Counted from the first letter of the stretch, positions 16,662 to 24,526 are shown. The stretch: DNA of 38,865 nucleotides from Nonomuraea sp. MG754425 (GCF_021699195.1 NZ_SSXE01000128.1:1-38865); one strand, 5' to 3'. Translations and numbers: made by a program. The notes: a model not told the origin generated them from the sequence alone.

Positions 16662-17684
16662 TCAGGGACGGAACGGGCCGGCGACCTCGAACGTGTGCCC
16701 TTCCGTACGACCGCGCCGGGCCGAGAAGTACAGCCGCGCGCCGTCGGGCGAGAAGGCCAGCCCGGTCAGCTCGGCCCCGTCGTGCCCCTCCAGCCGCAGG
16801 AACGGCGTGACCGCCCGGTCGGGCGCGATGACGTCGATCTCGGCGCGGTCTCTGGCGACGTACAGATCGCCGGAGGGGGCGGCGGTGATGGCCCGCACGC
16901 CCTCGCAGAGCCGGTCGAGCGACGTGGTCTGCGCGTCGTAGGCCCACAGGCCGGTGTCGCCCTTCGTGGTGAAGTAGCACACGCCGCCCGCGTAGTGGCA
17001 GCCGTCGCCGCCGTCGAAGTGGCGGGCGCCCTCGACCTGGTGGCGGGCCTCCTTGAGCAGGGCGGCCGGCGACGGCACGGCCTGCCAGCCGCCGGAGGCG
17101 CACAGCACCTCCAGGGTGCCCTCCGTCAGGTCGCCCCAGTCGCCCGGCCGGAAGCGGTAGAAGCAGCCGTCGGGCTCGTCCTCGGTCATGTAGATGACCC
17201 GGCGCTCGGGGTCGCAGGCGGCGGCCTCGTGCTTGAAGCGGCCCATGGCCAGGCGGGGACGGCCGGCGCGGGCGCCGTAGGGGTCGCACTCGAAGACGCG
17301 GCCCCGGTGGCCGAGCTCGCACGACAGCCAGGTGTGCCACGGCGTGGCGCCCCCGGCGCAGTTGAGGTCGGTGCCCGACAGGATGCGGTAGGCGTCGGCG
17401 ATGCTGCCGTCGGCGCGGAAGCGCAGCGCCGACGCGCCGCCGAGCAGGGGCAGCTCGGAGTTGGACACGTAGATCCAGCCGCCGCCGTCGGGAAAGCAGG
17501 CACCGCCGTCGGGGGCCGCGTGCCAGGTCAGGCCGGCGACCTTGTGCCCGGAGCTGGCCACGACCCGGCCGGCGAAGCCCGGGGGCAACGCCAGGCCGCC
17601 GGGGCCGGCCAGGCCGAGCGGACCGTACGGGCTGACGCCGCCCGACACGAGCGGGCCCGTGCGGAGGAGAGTCTTGCGCGACAT
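16662..17684 (-). CDS. PhoX-family (DUF839) protein
   Basis: A 340-residue protein of the PhoX/DUF839 propeller family, represented in actinomycetes by secreted alkaline phosphatases and shorter relatives. Typical elements are DGGGWIYVSNSE, GAPTPWHTWLSCE-like text (TPWHTWLSCELGHRG), FKHEAA, YMTEDEPDGCFYRFRP and FSPDGARLYFSARR. It is much shorter than PhoX enzymes of 500-700 residues, and the N-terminus MSRKTLLRTGPLV has only a weak hydrophobic stretch, so a functional Tat signal is doubtful. Phosphatase activity is therefore uncertain. The start ATG has GGGAGG upstream. It is a single gene. Confidence 0.8.
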   Translation of the reverse strand: MSRKTLLRTGPLVSGGVSPYGPLGLAGPGGLALPPGFAGRVVASSGHKVAGLTWHAAPDGGACFPDGGGWIYVSNSELPLLGGASALRFRADGSIADAYRILSGTDLNCAGGATPWHTWLSCELGHRGRVFECDPYGARAGRPRLAMGRFKHEAAACDPERRVIYMTEDEPDGCFYRFRPGDWGDLTEGTLEVLCASGGWQAVPSPAALLKEARHQVEGARHFDGGDGCHYAGGVCYFTTKGDTGLWAYDAQTTSLDRLCEGVRAITAAPSGDLYVARDRAEIDVIAPDRAVTPFLRLEGHDGAELTGLAFSPDGARLYFSARRGRTEGHTFEVAGPFRP

Positions 17685-17926
17685 CGTGGGGCCTCCCTCT
17701 AGGTGCCACGCTAGTCGACCGCACCGACATGAATGGCAGGGACTCGCGACATCAAACTCTGCGCAAACCCCGATTCCGGCTGCTCCGGCGGCCCGGCCCG
17801 CACCCCGTCCGGCCCTCCGGCCGCCCTGTGCCGGGCCCCCTGGACAGGCACGACACGCACGGGTCCGGGGGTGGATCCGGCAGACGAAAGCCCGGGCACC
17901 CGCGGCCCGGGCCCTCCTCGCGGTGA
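17685..17926. other. Intergenic region phoX-like/dps
   Basis: 242 bp without a convincing gene. It holds the dps terminator (17886-17912) and the control region of the PhoX-like gene, where a minus-strand TAGCGT lies shortly upstream of its ribosome site. The short ORFs here lack ribosome sites and look like random open frames in GC-rich DNA. Confidence 0.5.
17886..17912 (-). terminator. Terminator downstream of dps
   Basis: Two copies of GCCCGGGC (17890-17897 and 17905-17912) form an 8-bp stem with a 7-nt loop. On the minus strand CTTTC follows. It lies 15 bp past the dps stop. Confidence 0.7.
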
Positions 17927-18394
17927 TCAGCGCTGGGCCTGGAACATCCAGTGCTGCTTGTCGATGTCCTGCGCCACGGCGATCAGCAGGTCCTGACTGA
18001 CCGGGTCGGGCTGCTCGGTGGCCCGGATGCGCTCGTACATGCGCTTGCTGATGCCGTCGAGGGTGTCGGTGATCGTCGCCAGCACCTTCCCGTCCTCCAT
18101 CCAGCCGCCTTCGGGCTGCTGGAGCTTGGTGGAGCGGGCGACGGTGGCGGCGCGGCCGTCCGGGTTGGCCCCGAGGGCCACGGCGCGCTCGGCGATCGTG
18201 TCCATGTGGGCCCTGGCCAGCGCGACGACCTCGTCGAGCTGGAGGTGGATCGGACGGAAGTGGGCGCCGATGAGGTTCCAGTGCGCCTGCTTGGCGACCA
18301 GTGACAGGTCGATGAGGTCGACCAGGGCCCCCTGGAGGGCCTCCGCAACGGTGGTCCTGGCGTCGCCCGAGAGTGGGCCGGTGATCGTAGCCAT
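17927..18394 (-). CDS. dps: Dps-family ferritin-like DNA-protection protein
   Basis: A 155-residue Dps. The ferroxidase ligands lie in KQAHWNLIGAHFRPIH and LDEVV: His, the later His and the D/E pair, contributed by two subunits in the 12-mer. The length is that of the four-helix core with short tails, and there is no long Lys-rich extension, so DNA binding may be weak. It stores iron by oxidising Fe(II) with peroxide. AGGGGAGG precedes the ATG. A hairpin terminator follows. The gene diverges from a MerR regulator across 108 bp, so common control is possible. Confidence 0.95.
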   Translation of the reverse strand: MATITGPLSGDARTTVAEALQGALVDLIDLSLVAKQAHWNLIGAHFRPIHLQLDEVVALARAHMDTIAERAVALGANPDGRAATVARSTKLQQPEGGWMEDGKVLATITDTLDGISKRMYERIRATEQPDPVSQDLLIAVAQDIDKQHWMFQAQR

Positions 18395-18460
18395 GTCCTA
18401 CTTCCTCCCCTTCGGTCGGAATTTACACATGGGAGAACCACATCCGTGGACCCGTTCTTC

Positions 18461-18496
18461 CTGTCATTGACAGTGCAACAGTGACAGTGTCATTGT
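18461..18496 (+). promoter_or_regulatory. merR promoter with overlapping inverted repeats
   Basis: A perfect -35 TTGACA (18467-18472) and a weak -10 CATTGT (18491-18496) are spaced 18 bp, longer than the normal optimum, as in MerR-controlled promoters. Two inverted repeats overlap it: CTGTCA-T-TGACAG (18461-18473) and TGACA-G-TGTCA (18482-18492), and CAGTG recurs three times. The start codon lies 6 nt after the -10, so the mRNA may be leaderless. Confidence 0.6.
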
Positions 18497-18502
18497 GGAG
18501 AT

Positions 18503-19144
18503 ATGAGTGACACCTGGACGATCGGCGAGCTGGCCGAGCACGCGGCGCGGACGCTGCGGGCCGGTGCGCCGCCCCCTGCCAACGGGCGCGTCCGCGACGT
18601 GCCGGGAGAGCGGCTGATCAGGTGGTACACGACGATCGGGCTGGTGGACCCGCCGCTCACCCGGCGCGGCCGGGTCGCCCGATACGGACGGCGGCACCTG
18701 CTCCAGCTCGTGGCCGTGAAACGGCTGCAGGCGGCCGGGCGGTCGATCGCCGAGATCCAGGTGGCGCTGGCGGGGGCCACGAACCAGACACTGGAGGCGG
18801 CGGCCCTGCTGGACACCCCGCCGTGGCCGGACGGCGGCGCCCTCCCCCTGGATGACCACCTGACAGACGGGCACACGGCGGGAGAGCCCCGGGTGACTCC
18901 TGAGCGTGGCGGGCCGGGCGGCGGCGAGCCCGTCCGAGGGCGCTTCTGGACCGAGCGACCCGCAAACGACCCGCCGCGCGGAGCGGACGTGGCCCGGGGT
19001 GCGGTGGTGACAGGGGTCAGGCTGGGTGACGGGGTGCGGCTCGTGCTGGACGCGGGCCGGACGCCGTCCGAGGAGGACGTTCAGGCGGTGCTGGCGGCGG
19101 CGGGACCGCTGCTCGCGGTGCTCGAGGAGAGGGAGCTGACATGA
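18503..19144 (+). CDS. MerR-family regulator with long C-terminal region
   Basis: A 213-residue protein. The first 95 residues are a MerR winged helix: TWTIGELAEHA, then RLIRWYTTIGLVDPP, GRVARYGRRHLLQLVAVKRLQAAGRSIAEIQ. There is an unusual insertion (about residues 15-33, Ala/Pro/Gly-rich) between the first two helices. The part after about 120 is low-complexity, followed by a compact end (VRLGDGVRLVLDAGR, then AAAGPLLAVLEE) unlike known ligand domains. No metal-binding cysteines are present, so it is not a metal sensor of the usual type. Its stop overlaps the ATG of the VIT/VWA gene (ATGA). It probably controls itself and that gene, and perhaps divergent dps. Confidence 0.85.
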   Translation: MSDTWTIGELAEHAARTLRAGAPPPANGRVRDVPGERLIRWYTTIGLVDPPLTRRGRVARYGRRHLLQLVAVKRLQAAGRSIAEIQVALAGATNQTLEAAALLDTPPWPDGGALPLDDHLTDGHTAGEPRVTPERGGPGGGEPVRGRFWTERPANDPPRGADVARGAVVTGVRLGDGVRLVLDAGRTPSEEDVQAVLAAAGPLLAVLEERELT

Positions 19145-21534
19145 GGATCACTTCGCTGGAGCCCGCGCGGTGCCTGCCGGTGCCGGACGCCGGGTTCGGC
19201 GCGCTGCTGACCGAACGCGGCAACCTGCCGCTGGAGAGCGTGGACGTGAACGCGGACATCTCGGGCCTGATCGCCGGGGTCGAGGTCACGCAGGGGTTCC
19301 GGAACCCGTTCGACGTCACGCTGGAGGCCACGTACGTCTTCCCGCTGCCCGACAGGGCGGCCGTGACCGGCTTCCGCATGGAGGCCGACGACCGGGTGAT
19401 CGAGGGCGTGCTGAAGGAGCGCGGCGCGGCCAGGGCCGACTACGACCGGGCGCTGCGCGAGGGCCGGCGGGCGGCGATCGCCGAGGAGGACCGCCCGGAC
19501 GTGTTCACGATCAGGGTGGGCAACATCCTGCCCGGCGAGCGCGTCTCGGTGCGGCTGACCATGAGCCAGCCGCTGCCGTACGAGGACGGCGCGGCCACGT
19601 TCAGGTTCCCGCTGGTGGTGGCCCCGCGCTACATCCCGGGCAGCCCGCTCGACGGCCCGCCGGCCGGTGACGGCACGGCTCCCGACACCGACGCCGTGCC
19701 CGACGCGTCGAGGATCAGCCCGCCGGTGCTGCTGCCGGGCTTCCCGAACCCGGTGCGGTTGTCGCTGACCGCCACCGTGGAGGCGTCCGGGCTGGAGCTG
19801 CGCGAGCTGGCCTCCAGCCTGCACGTGGTCGAGGAGGACGGCCGGACCGTGCGGTTGCGGCCGGGCGAGCGGCTCGACCGGGACTTCGTGCTGCGGCTGT
19901 CGTTCGACGCCTCGACGTCGTTGCAGCTCGACGGGCGGGACACGTTCGCGCTGACCGTGCTGCCGCCCGAGCCGGCGGGCGCCAGGACGCCGCGCGACCT
20001 CGTGCTGCTGCTCGACCGCTCGGGCAGCATGAGCGGGTGGAAGATGATCTGCGCCCGCCGGGCCGCCGCGCGCATCGTGGACACGCTGACGCCGCAGGAC
20101 AGGTTCGCGGTGCTGACCTTCGACACGGTGGTGGAGCAGGCGTTCGAGGGGCTGGTGGCGGCGTCGGACCGCAACCGGTACCGGGCGGTCGAGCACCTGG
20201 CCCGGGTGGACGCCCGGGGCGGCACGGAACTGCTGGAGCCGCTGCTCCAGGCCATCGCCCTGCTCGACGCCGAGAGCGGGCGCGAGCGCGTCGTGGTGCT
20301 GGTCACCGACGGGCAGGTGGGCAACGAGGACCAGATCCTGGAGCGGGCGGGCGGGGCGCTGTCGGCCATGCGCGTGCACACGGTCGGCATCGACCGGGCG
20401 GTGAACGCGGGCTTCCTCGGCCGGCTGGCCGGGATCGGCGCCGGGCGGTGCGAGCTGGTCGAGTCGGAGGACCGGCTGGACGCCGCCATGGACCACATCC
20501 ACCGCCGGATCGGCGCTCCGCTGGTCACCGACCTGTCGCTCACGGATCTCGCCGTCGAGCCGGAGACGGTGACCCACCTCGGCTCGATCTTCCCGGGCGT
20601 GCCGCTGCGCGCGTACGGGCGCTACCACGAGGGCTCCTCCGTCACGGTACGCGGGATCGCGGCGGGCACGCCGTGGCAGGAGCGGGTGGACGGCGTGACC
20701 GTGGACAACCCGGCCCTGCGCGCGGTGTGGGCGCGGGCGCACCTGCGGGAGCTGGAGGACCGCTACGCCATGGGCGAGCACGACCTGGAGCCGCGCATCG
20801 TGCGTACGTCGCTGGAGTACGGCGTGTTGTGCCGGTTCACCGCGTACGTGGCCGTGGACACCAGGCAGGTCGCCGGTGAGGGGCCCGAGCACCGGGTCAT
20901 CCAGCCGGTCGAGCCGCCGAGCGGCTGGGAGCTGCCGAGCGCGGCGCCGATGGCGTTCGGGGCCAACGTGATGCTGGCGGCGGCCCCGGCCGCGGCGCCG
21001 ATGGTCCGGATGCGCGCTCCGGGGCTCGGGCAGTCCGGCCTGGACCAGGGATTCGTGGGCACCGGTGCGCCGGAGGGCGAGTCTCCCGTGGCCGGCGGCC
21101 CGCCGCCCTACGGCGCGCCCGGCGCGGGGCCGGTCCTGCCGCCCGCTCCGCCGGTGCCCGGCGGGGGCCTGCGCGGGCGCAGGCCCGGCGGACGCGGGGG
21201 CGGCGGAGCGGCTCACCGGCTGGATGCGGTGCTGCCGCAACTGGTCGCCGAGCTCGACCGGCTCCACGCGCTTCCCCTGCCCGACCTGCTGTACCTGGCG
21301 GATCTGGGCACCCGGCTGGCGGCGCTGGCCAGGTTCCTCGGGGGGAGCGCGGAGCTGGAGGCGCTGGCCAGGGAGCTGGAGGCGGCCGAGCAGCCGGGCG
21401 CGGACGCGCGGACGCTGCACGACCACGCCGTCGCGACCCTGACCGCACTCGTCGGCCGCGACACCCCACCTCCCGGCCCTTCGGAGCAGGGGCCCTCGAC
21501 CGGCGGCCGACGCCCCTTCTGGAAGCGCCCCTGA
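19141..21534 (+). CDS. VIT and von Willebrand factor A domain protein
   Basis: A 797-residue protein with a VIT domain (about 20-165; VTQGFRNPFDVTLEATYVFPLP, REGRRAAIAEEDRPDVFT, VGNILPGERV), a VWA domain (about 285-460) and a long tail. The metal-ion-dependent adhesion site is complete: D292-x-S294-x-S296 in LLDRSGSMSG, T362 in GGTELL and D390 in VTDGQVG. After about 590 comes an Ala/Pro/Gly-rich linker and then a helical domain (about 690-780). No signal peptide or membrane helix is visible, so it is probably intracellular and acts by protein contacts. It is coupled to the MerR gene by a 4-base overlap. A terminator hairpin follows. Function unknown; the domain layout is secure. Confidence 0.92.
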   Translation: MRITSLEPARCLPVPDAGFGALLTERGNLPLESVDVNADISGLIAGVEVTQGFRNPFDVTLEATYVFPLPDRAAVTGFRMEADDRVIEGVLKERGAARADYDRALREGRRAAIAEEDRPDVFTIRVGNILPGERVSVRLTMSQPLPYEDGAATFRFPLVVAPRYIPGSPLDGPPAGDGTAPDTDAVPDASRISPPVLLPGFPNPVRLSLTATVEASGLELRELASSLHVVEEDGRTVRLRPGERLDRDFVLRLSFDASTSLQLDGRDTFALTVLPPEPAGARTPRDLVLLLDRSGSMSGWKMICARRAAARIVDTLTPQDRFAVLTFDTVVEQAFEGLVAASDRNRYRAVEHLARVDARGGTELLEPLLQAIALLDAESGRERVVVLVTDGQVGNEDQILERAGGALSAMRVHTVGIDRAVNAGFLGRLAGIGAGRCELVESEDRLDAAMDHIHRRIGAPLVTDLSLTDLAVEPETVTHLGSIFPGVPLRAYGRYHEGSSVTVRGIAAGTPWQERVDGVTVDNPALRAVWARAHLRELEDRYAMGEHDLEPRIVRTSLEYGVLCRFTAYVAVDTRQVAGEGPEHRVIQPVEPPSGWELPSAAPMAFGANVMLAAAPAAAPMVRMRAPGLGQSGLDQGFVGTGAPEGESPVAGGPPPYGAPGAGPVLPPAPPVPGGGLRGRRPGGRGGGGAAHRLDAVLPQLVAELDRLHALPLPDLLYLADLGTRLAALARFLGGSAELEALARELEAAEQPGADARTLHDHAVATLTALVGRDTPPPGPSEQGPSTGGRRPFWKRP

Positions 21535-21550
21535 CGCCCGCGCCGCACCC

Positions 21551-21577
21551 GACCGCCCGGCGGGGTGCCGGGCGGTC
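21551..21577 (+). terminator. Terminator of the merR-VIT/VWA operon
   Basis: A perfect 10-bp stem (21551-21560 with 21568-21577), 7-nt loop, no T tract, 17 bp past the stop codon. Confidence 0.75.
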
Positions 21578-21640
21578 ATCGCGGTCAACCCGCCGCAGGG
21601 GCGCCCCGGTCATGCCATCGGAGCATTTCCGGCGGCCCCT

Positions 21641-21646
21641 TACGCT
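21641..21646 (+). promoter_or_regulatory. -10 element for leaderless mmuM
   Basis: TACGCT lies 6 nt before the GTG at 21653, and the start has no ribosome site. Confidence 0.45.
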
Positions 21647-21652
21647 GGACAG

Positions 21653-22519
21653 GTGACGACACTGGTCCTGGACGGAGGGCTGGCCACCCGGCTGGAGGAA
21701 CTCGGCGCGGACCTCAGCGACGAGTTGTGGTCGGCACGGCTGCTGCTGGAGGAGCCCGCGCTGATCCGGCAGGCGCACGCCGACTTCTTCGCGGCGGGAG
21801 CCGACGTGGCCACCACGGCGAGCTACCAGGCCACGCTGCCGGGCTTCGCGCGGCGCGGGCTGGACGCCGCGGCGGCCGGGCGGCTGATCCGGCTGTCGGT
21901 CGAGCTGGCCGCCCAGGCGCGCGACGCGGCCGGGCGCGGGCTGGTGGCCGCCTCGGTCGGCCCGTACGGGGCCTATCTGGCCAACGGGGCCGAGTACACC
22001 GGCGACTACGACCTCGACGAGGACGGCCTGTACGCCTGGCACCTGCCGCGCTGGGAGATCCTCGCCTCGGCGGGAGCGGACCTGCTGGCCTGCGAGACCA
22101 TCCCGTCCTACCCCGAGGCGAAGGCGCTGGCCAGGCTGCTGGCCGGCACGCCCGGCGTGCGGGCGTGGGTGAGCTTCTCGTGCCGCGACGGCGAACGGCT
22201 CAACGACGGCACCCCGATCCGGGAGGCGGCCGGACTGTTCGCGGGTGACCCGCGGGTGGTGGCCGTCGGCGCGAACTGCACCGCGCCGCGCCACATCCCG
22301 GGCCTGATCTCCTGCCTGTCGGGAGGTCTGCCCGTGGTCGTCTACCCCAACTCGGGCGAGACGTGGGACGCCGCCGCCCGCCGCTGGCTGGGCCTGGCCG
22401 ATCCGGTGGAGTACGGCCGGGCCGCCGAGGAGTGGCGGCGGGCGGGCGCGTCGCTGATCGGCGGCTGCTGCCGCACGACCCCCGAGCACATCAGGCAGAT
22501 CCGCGCCCACCTGACCTGA
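21653..22519 (+). CDS. mmuM: Homocysteine S-methyltransferase
   Basis: A 288-residue enzyme of the MmuM type, which transfers a methyl group from S-methylmethionine or S-adenosylmethionine to homocysteine, giving methionine. It is a TIM barrel with DGGLATRLEELG at the N-terminus, ASYQATLPGF, ACETIPSYPEA, and the zinc cysteines in GANCTAP and in GGCCRTTPEHI. All three Cys ligands are present, so it should be active. The length equals that of the B12-independent single-domain family. The GTG start has no ribosome site but a TACGCT -10 six bases upstream, so it is probably leaderless. The 3' end has been partly duplicated beyond the stop codon. Confidence 0.95.
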   Translation: MTTLVLDGGLATRLEELGADLSDELWSARLLLEEPALIRQAHADFFAAGADVATTASYQATLPGFARRGLDAAAAGRLIRLSVELAAQARDAAGRGLVAASVGPYGAYLANGAEYTGDYDLDEDGLYAWHLPRWEILASAGADLLACETIPSYPEAKALARLLAGTPGVRAWVSFSCRDGERLNDGTPIREAAGLFAGDPRVVAVGANCTAPRHIPGLISCLSGGLPVVVYPNSGETWDAAARRWLGLADPVEYGRAAEEWRRAGASLIGGCCRTTPEHIRQIRAHLT

Positions 22520-22577
22520 ACACGTCGCGCATCTGACCTGAGCACGTCAGGCGGATCCGCGCGCACCCGGCCTGAGC
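22490..22577 (+). repeat. Partial tandem copies of the mmuM 3' end
   Basis: The last codons and stop (22490-22521) recur with changes at 22546-22577: ATCAGGCAGATCCGCGCCCA against GTCAGGCGGATCCGCGCGCA, followed by CCTGACCTGA against CCGGCCTGA. A shorter unit, CTGACCTGAACACGTC (22511-22526), recurs as CTGACCTGAGCACGTC (22533-22548). These look like slippage duplications now decaying outside the gene. Confidence 0.7.
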
Positions 22578-22603
22578 CCCCTGACCCGGCGGGTGCGCGC
22601 GGA
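22556..22603. terminator. Terminator between convergent mmuM and doxX-like gene
   Basis: 14-bp perfect arms 22556-22569 and 22590-22603 with a 20-nt loop, in the 94-bp gap between two facing 3' ends. The 5' arm lies inside the duplicated mmuM tail. Confidence 0.7.
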
Positions 22604-22613
22604 CCGGGCCCGG

Positions 22614-23039
22614 CTAGGCCAGCAGCGTGGCGGTGTCGCGGCGGCGGCCCAGGACGCGGTCGAGCGCCAGCGCCCCGCCCCCGGTGAAGCCGATGACCAG
22701 GCTGGCCGCCGCCAGCGCCAGCACGAACTCGTAGCCGCCCTCGCCGACCAGCCCGTTGACCCCGTGCACGAAGGTGATCGCGCCCAGCATGTTGAGGGCC
22801 AGCAGCGTGCCGAAGATCGGCAGCGCCACCCCCAGGATCAGCGCCAGGCCGCCGGCGACCTCCAGCGTGGCCACCACGGGAGCGGCCAGGCCCGCCAGCG
22901 GGATGCCGACGGACTCGAAGAACTTGGTCGTGCCCGCGATCCCCATGGACGCGAACTTCTGATAGCCGTGCACCAGGAAGATCACCCCGATGGCGACCCT
23001 CGCCAGCAACAGGACGATGGGACGCGCCTGATCCACCAT
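22614..23039 (-). CDS. DoxX-family membrane protein
   Basis: A 141-residue membrane protein with four hydrophobic helices and the DoxX hallmarks: RVAIGVIFLVHGYQKF in the first helix, FFESVGIPL, then LEVAGGLALILG and a last helix GFTGGGALALDRVL. In Mycobacterium DoxX works with a superoxide dismutase and thiol reductant in an oxidoreductase complex; other members are quinone-related. GAGGAG precedes the ATG. It diverges from a MarR regulator, with two matching palindromes in the 83 bp between them, so it is very likely the regulator's target. Confidence 0.92.
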   Translation of the reverse strand: MVDQARPIVLLLARVAIGVIFLVHGYQKFASMGIAGTTKFFESVGIPLAGLAAPVVATLEVAGGLALILGVALPIFGTLLALNMLGAITFVHGVNGLVGEGGYEFVLALAAASLVIGFTGGGALALDRVLGRRRDTATLLA

Positions 23040-23057
23040 GCGGACTCCTCGATGATC

Positions 23058-23071
23058 GTTCAGATTTGAAC
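23058..23071. promoter_or_regulatory. MarR operator 1
   Basis: GTTCA-GATT-TGAAC, a perfect 5-bp-arm palindrome, 19 bp from the DoxX-family start. Confidence 0.7.
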
Positions 23072-23091
23072 AATGACTCTAGCAGTGATTT

Positions 23092-23105
23092 GTTCAATTT
23101 CGAAC
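23092..23105. promoter_or_regulatory. MarR operator 2
   Basis: GTTC-AATTTC-GAAC, the same outline as operator 1, 34 bp away centre to centre. It ends 5 bp before the -10 (TACACT) of the marR gene, where a bound repressor would block transcription. Confidence 0.7.
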
Positions 23106-23110
23106 GACAG

Positions 23111-23116
23111 TACACT
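23111..23116 (+). promoter_or_regulatory. -10 element for leaderless marR
   Basis: TACACT lies 6 nt before the GTG at 23123. Confidence 0.5.
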
Positions 23117-23122
23117 GATTCA

Positions 23123-23584
23123 GTGACGGACATCCGATGGCTGGACGCGACGGAAATGGCCGCGTGGCGCGCCTTCGTCGCCGCCTCCCACCTGCTCGAG
23201 CGGCGCATCGAGGAACAGCTCAAGGCCGCGGCGGGGCTCACCCATCCGCAGTACGAGATCCTGGTGGTGCTCTCGGAGTCCCCCGGGCGGCAGATGCGCA
23301 TGACCGAGCTGGCCAGGGGCGTCGTGGTGTCGAAGAGCGCGCTGACGTACCAGATCACCCAGTTGGAGAAGGCCGGGCTGGTGGAGCGGACGACCTGCCC
23401 GTCCGACGAGCGCGGGGTGCTGGCGGTGCTCACCGACGCGGGCGCGCGCTGCCTGGAGCGGGTGGCCCCCGGTCACGTGGAGGTGGTGCGCGAGCACCTG
23501 ATCGACCAGCTCAGCCGCGAGGAACTGCACGCGGTGACGCGGGCCATGCGCAAGACGGAGGCGTCATTACGGACCTCCGCCTGA
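23123..23584 (+). CDS. MarR-family transcriptional regulator
   Basis: A 153-residue MarR protein. The winged helix covers about 45-115: HPQYEILVVLSESPG, MTELARGVVVSKSALTYQITQLEKAGLVER, then the wing with CPSDERGVLAVLTDAG. The single Cys in the wing (TTCPSDERG) is worth noting, but it lies outside the helix position used by OhrR. I start at the GTG at 23123 because it follows TACACT by 6 nt and aligns with the family start; an upstream ATG in frame at 23066 lies within the operators. It is divergent from the DoxX gene, and probably represses both. Confidence 0.92.
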   Translation: MTDIRWLDATEMAAWRAFVAASHLLERRIEEQLKAAAGLTHPQYEILVVLSESPGRQMRMTELARGVVVSKSALTYQITQLEKAGLVERTTCPSDERGVLAVLTDAGARCLERVAPGHVEVVREHLIDQLSREELHAVTRAMRKTEASLRTSA

Positions 23585-23601
23585 CCTCGGGCAGGCGGGC
23601 C

Positions 23602-24315
23602 TCAGTCGCCCTTGGCGGCGGCGGAGGCGCGGGCGGCGCGTTCCATCTCGACGCGGGCGCTGGCGGCGTACTTGTCGACGTACTCCTGGCCCGACAGCTC
23701 CATCAGCGCGTACATGATCTCGTCGGTCACCGCGCGCAGCACCAGCCGGTCGTCCTCCATGCCGTAGTAGCGGGAGAAGTCGAGCGGCTTGCCGAACTTC
23801 ACCCCCGGCCGGATGCCCATCTTGGGCAGCACCCGCCCGGGCGGCATCATCTCGTAGGTGTTGACCATCGCCCACGGGATCACCGGCACCCGCGACTCCA
23901 GGGCGAGCCTGGCCACGCCGGTCTTGCCCTTGTAGAGGCGGCCGTCGGGAGTGCGGGTGCCCTCGGGGTAGATGCCCAGGATGTTGCCCTCGCGCAGGAC
24001 GCGCAGCCCGGTGCGCAGGGCCGCCTCGCTGGCCTTGCCGCCGGAGCGGTCGATGGGCACGGTGCCGACCCCGCTGAAGAACATCCGGGTGAAGAAGCCC
24101 TTGACGCCGCGCCCGGTGAAGTAGTCGGCCTTGCCCAGCGAGATGACCTTGCGCCGGATCTGCAGCGGGCCGAAGAAGTGGTCGGCGAAGGACAGGTGGT
24201 TGCCGGCCAGGATCGCGGGCCCCTGCCTGGGCACGTTCTCCGCGCCTTCGGTCCACGGCCGGAACAGGAGGCGCAGCAGCGGCCCCAAGATGGCCTTGAC
24301 CACCCAGTAGAACAC
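23602..24315 (-). CDS. PlsC-type lysophospholipid acyltransferase
   Basis: A 237-residue 1-acylglycerol-3-phosphate acyltransferase family protein. It shows the four PlsC blocks: NHLSFADH (the HX4D catalytic pair), the GTVPIDRSGG region, YPEGTRTPDG and VPVIPWAMVNT. An N-terminal hydrophobic segment (VVKAILGPLLRLLF) probably holds it at the membrane. It resembles the acyltransferase Rv2182c of M. tuberculosis, and its neighbours match that locus. GTG start with AGAGGTG upstream. The C-terminus is a charged Ala-rich helix. Acyl acceptor not known. Confidence 0.93.
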   Translation of the reverse strand: MFYWVVKAILGPLLRLLFRPWTEGAENVPRQGPAILAGNHLSFADHFFGPLQIRRKVISLGKADYFTGRGVKGFFTRMFFSGVGTVPIDRSGGKASEAALRTGLRVLREGNILGIYPEGTRTPDGRLYKGKTGVARLALESRVPVIPWAMVNTYEMMPPGRVLPKMGIRPGVKFGKPLDFSRYYGMEDDRLVLRAVTDEIMYALMELSGQEYVDKYAASARVEMERAARASAAAKGD

Positions 24316-24373
24316 CCTGGCACCTCTTCCCTGCGCACTTTCGTCGGCCTCGTCGTCAGCGGGCAGTGACCGT

Positions 24374-24403
24374 GAGCATGTTCCCGAGCATGTCCGCGAG
24401 CAG
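24374..24403. repeat. 12-nt tandem repeats upstream of plsC
   Basis: GAGCATGT occurs at 24374 and 24386, and GAGCAG at 24398, a 12-nt period over about 30 bp in the 211-bp plsC/esterase divergent region. On the minus strand they lie within a 17-codon open frame (24356-24409) with a poorly placed GGGAAG, which I do not consider a supported gene. Confidence 0.35.
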
Positions 24404-24526
24404 AGTCATCTTCCCATCCCAACGACCATGCTCCTACATCAGCTCTCGCACAAACACCCCGGAACATGCGACGATCGGGCCGTTCCGGCGGAAATTCCCG
24501 GAATGAAACGGCACAGAGGAGCTGTT

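Noticed and set aside
16360..17730. Minus-strand ORF of 456 codons overlapping tetR and the PhoX-like gene
   Set aside because: It is a frame shadow of the PhoX-like gene with Arg-rich low-complexity translation; both overlapped genes have clear family matches and ribosome sites.
17711..17899. Small ORFs in the phoX-like/dps intergenic region
   Set aside because: No start signals, Pro/Gly/Arg-rich composition as expected for random frames in very GC-rich DNA.
24356..24409. 17-codon minus-strand ORF upstream of plsC as a leader peptide
   Set aside because: Its GGGAAG touches the start codon, there is no terminator or alternative fold downstream, and no control-codon pattern.
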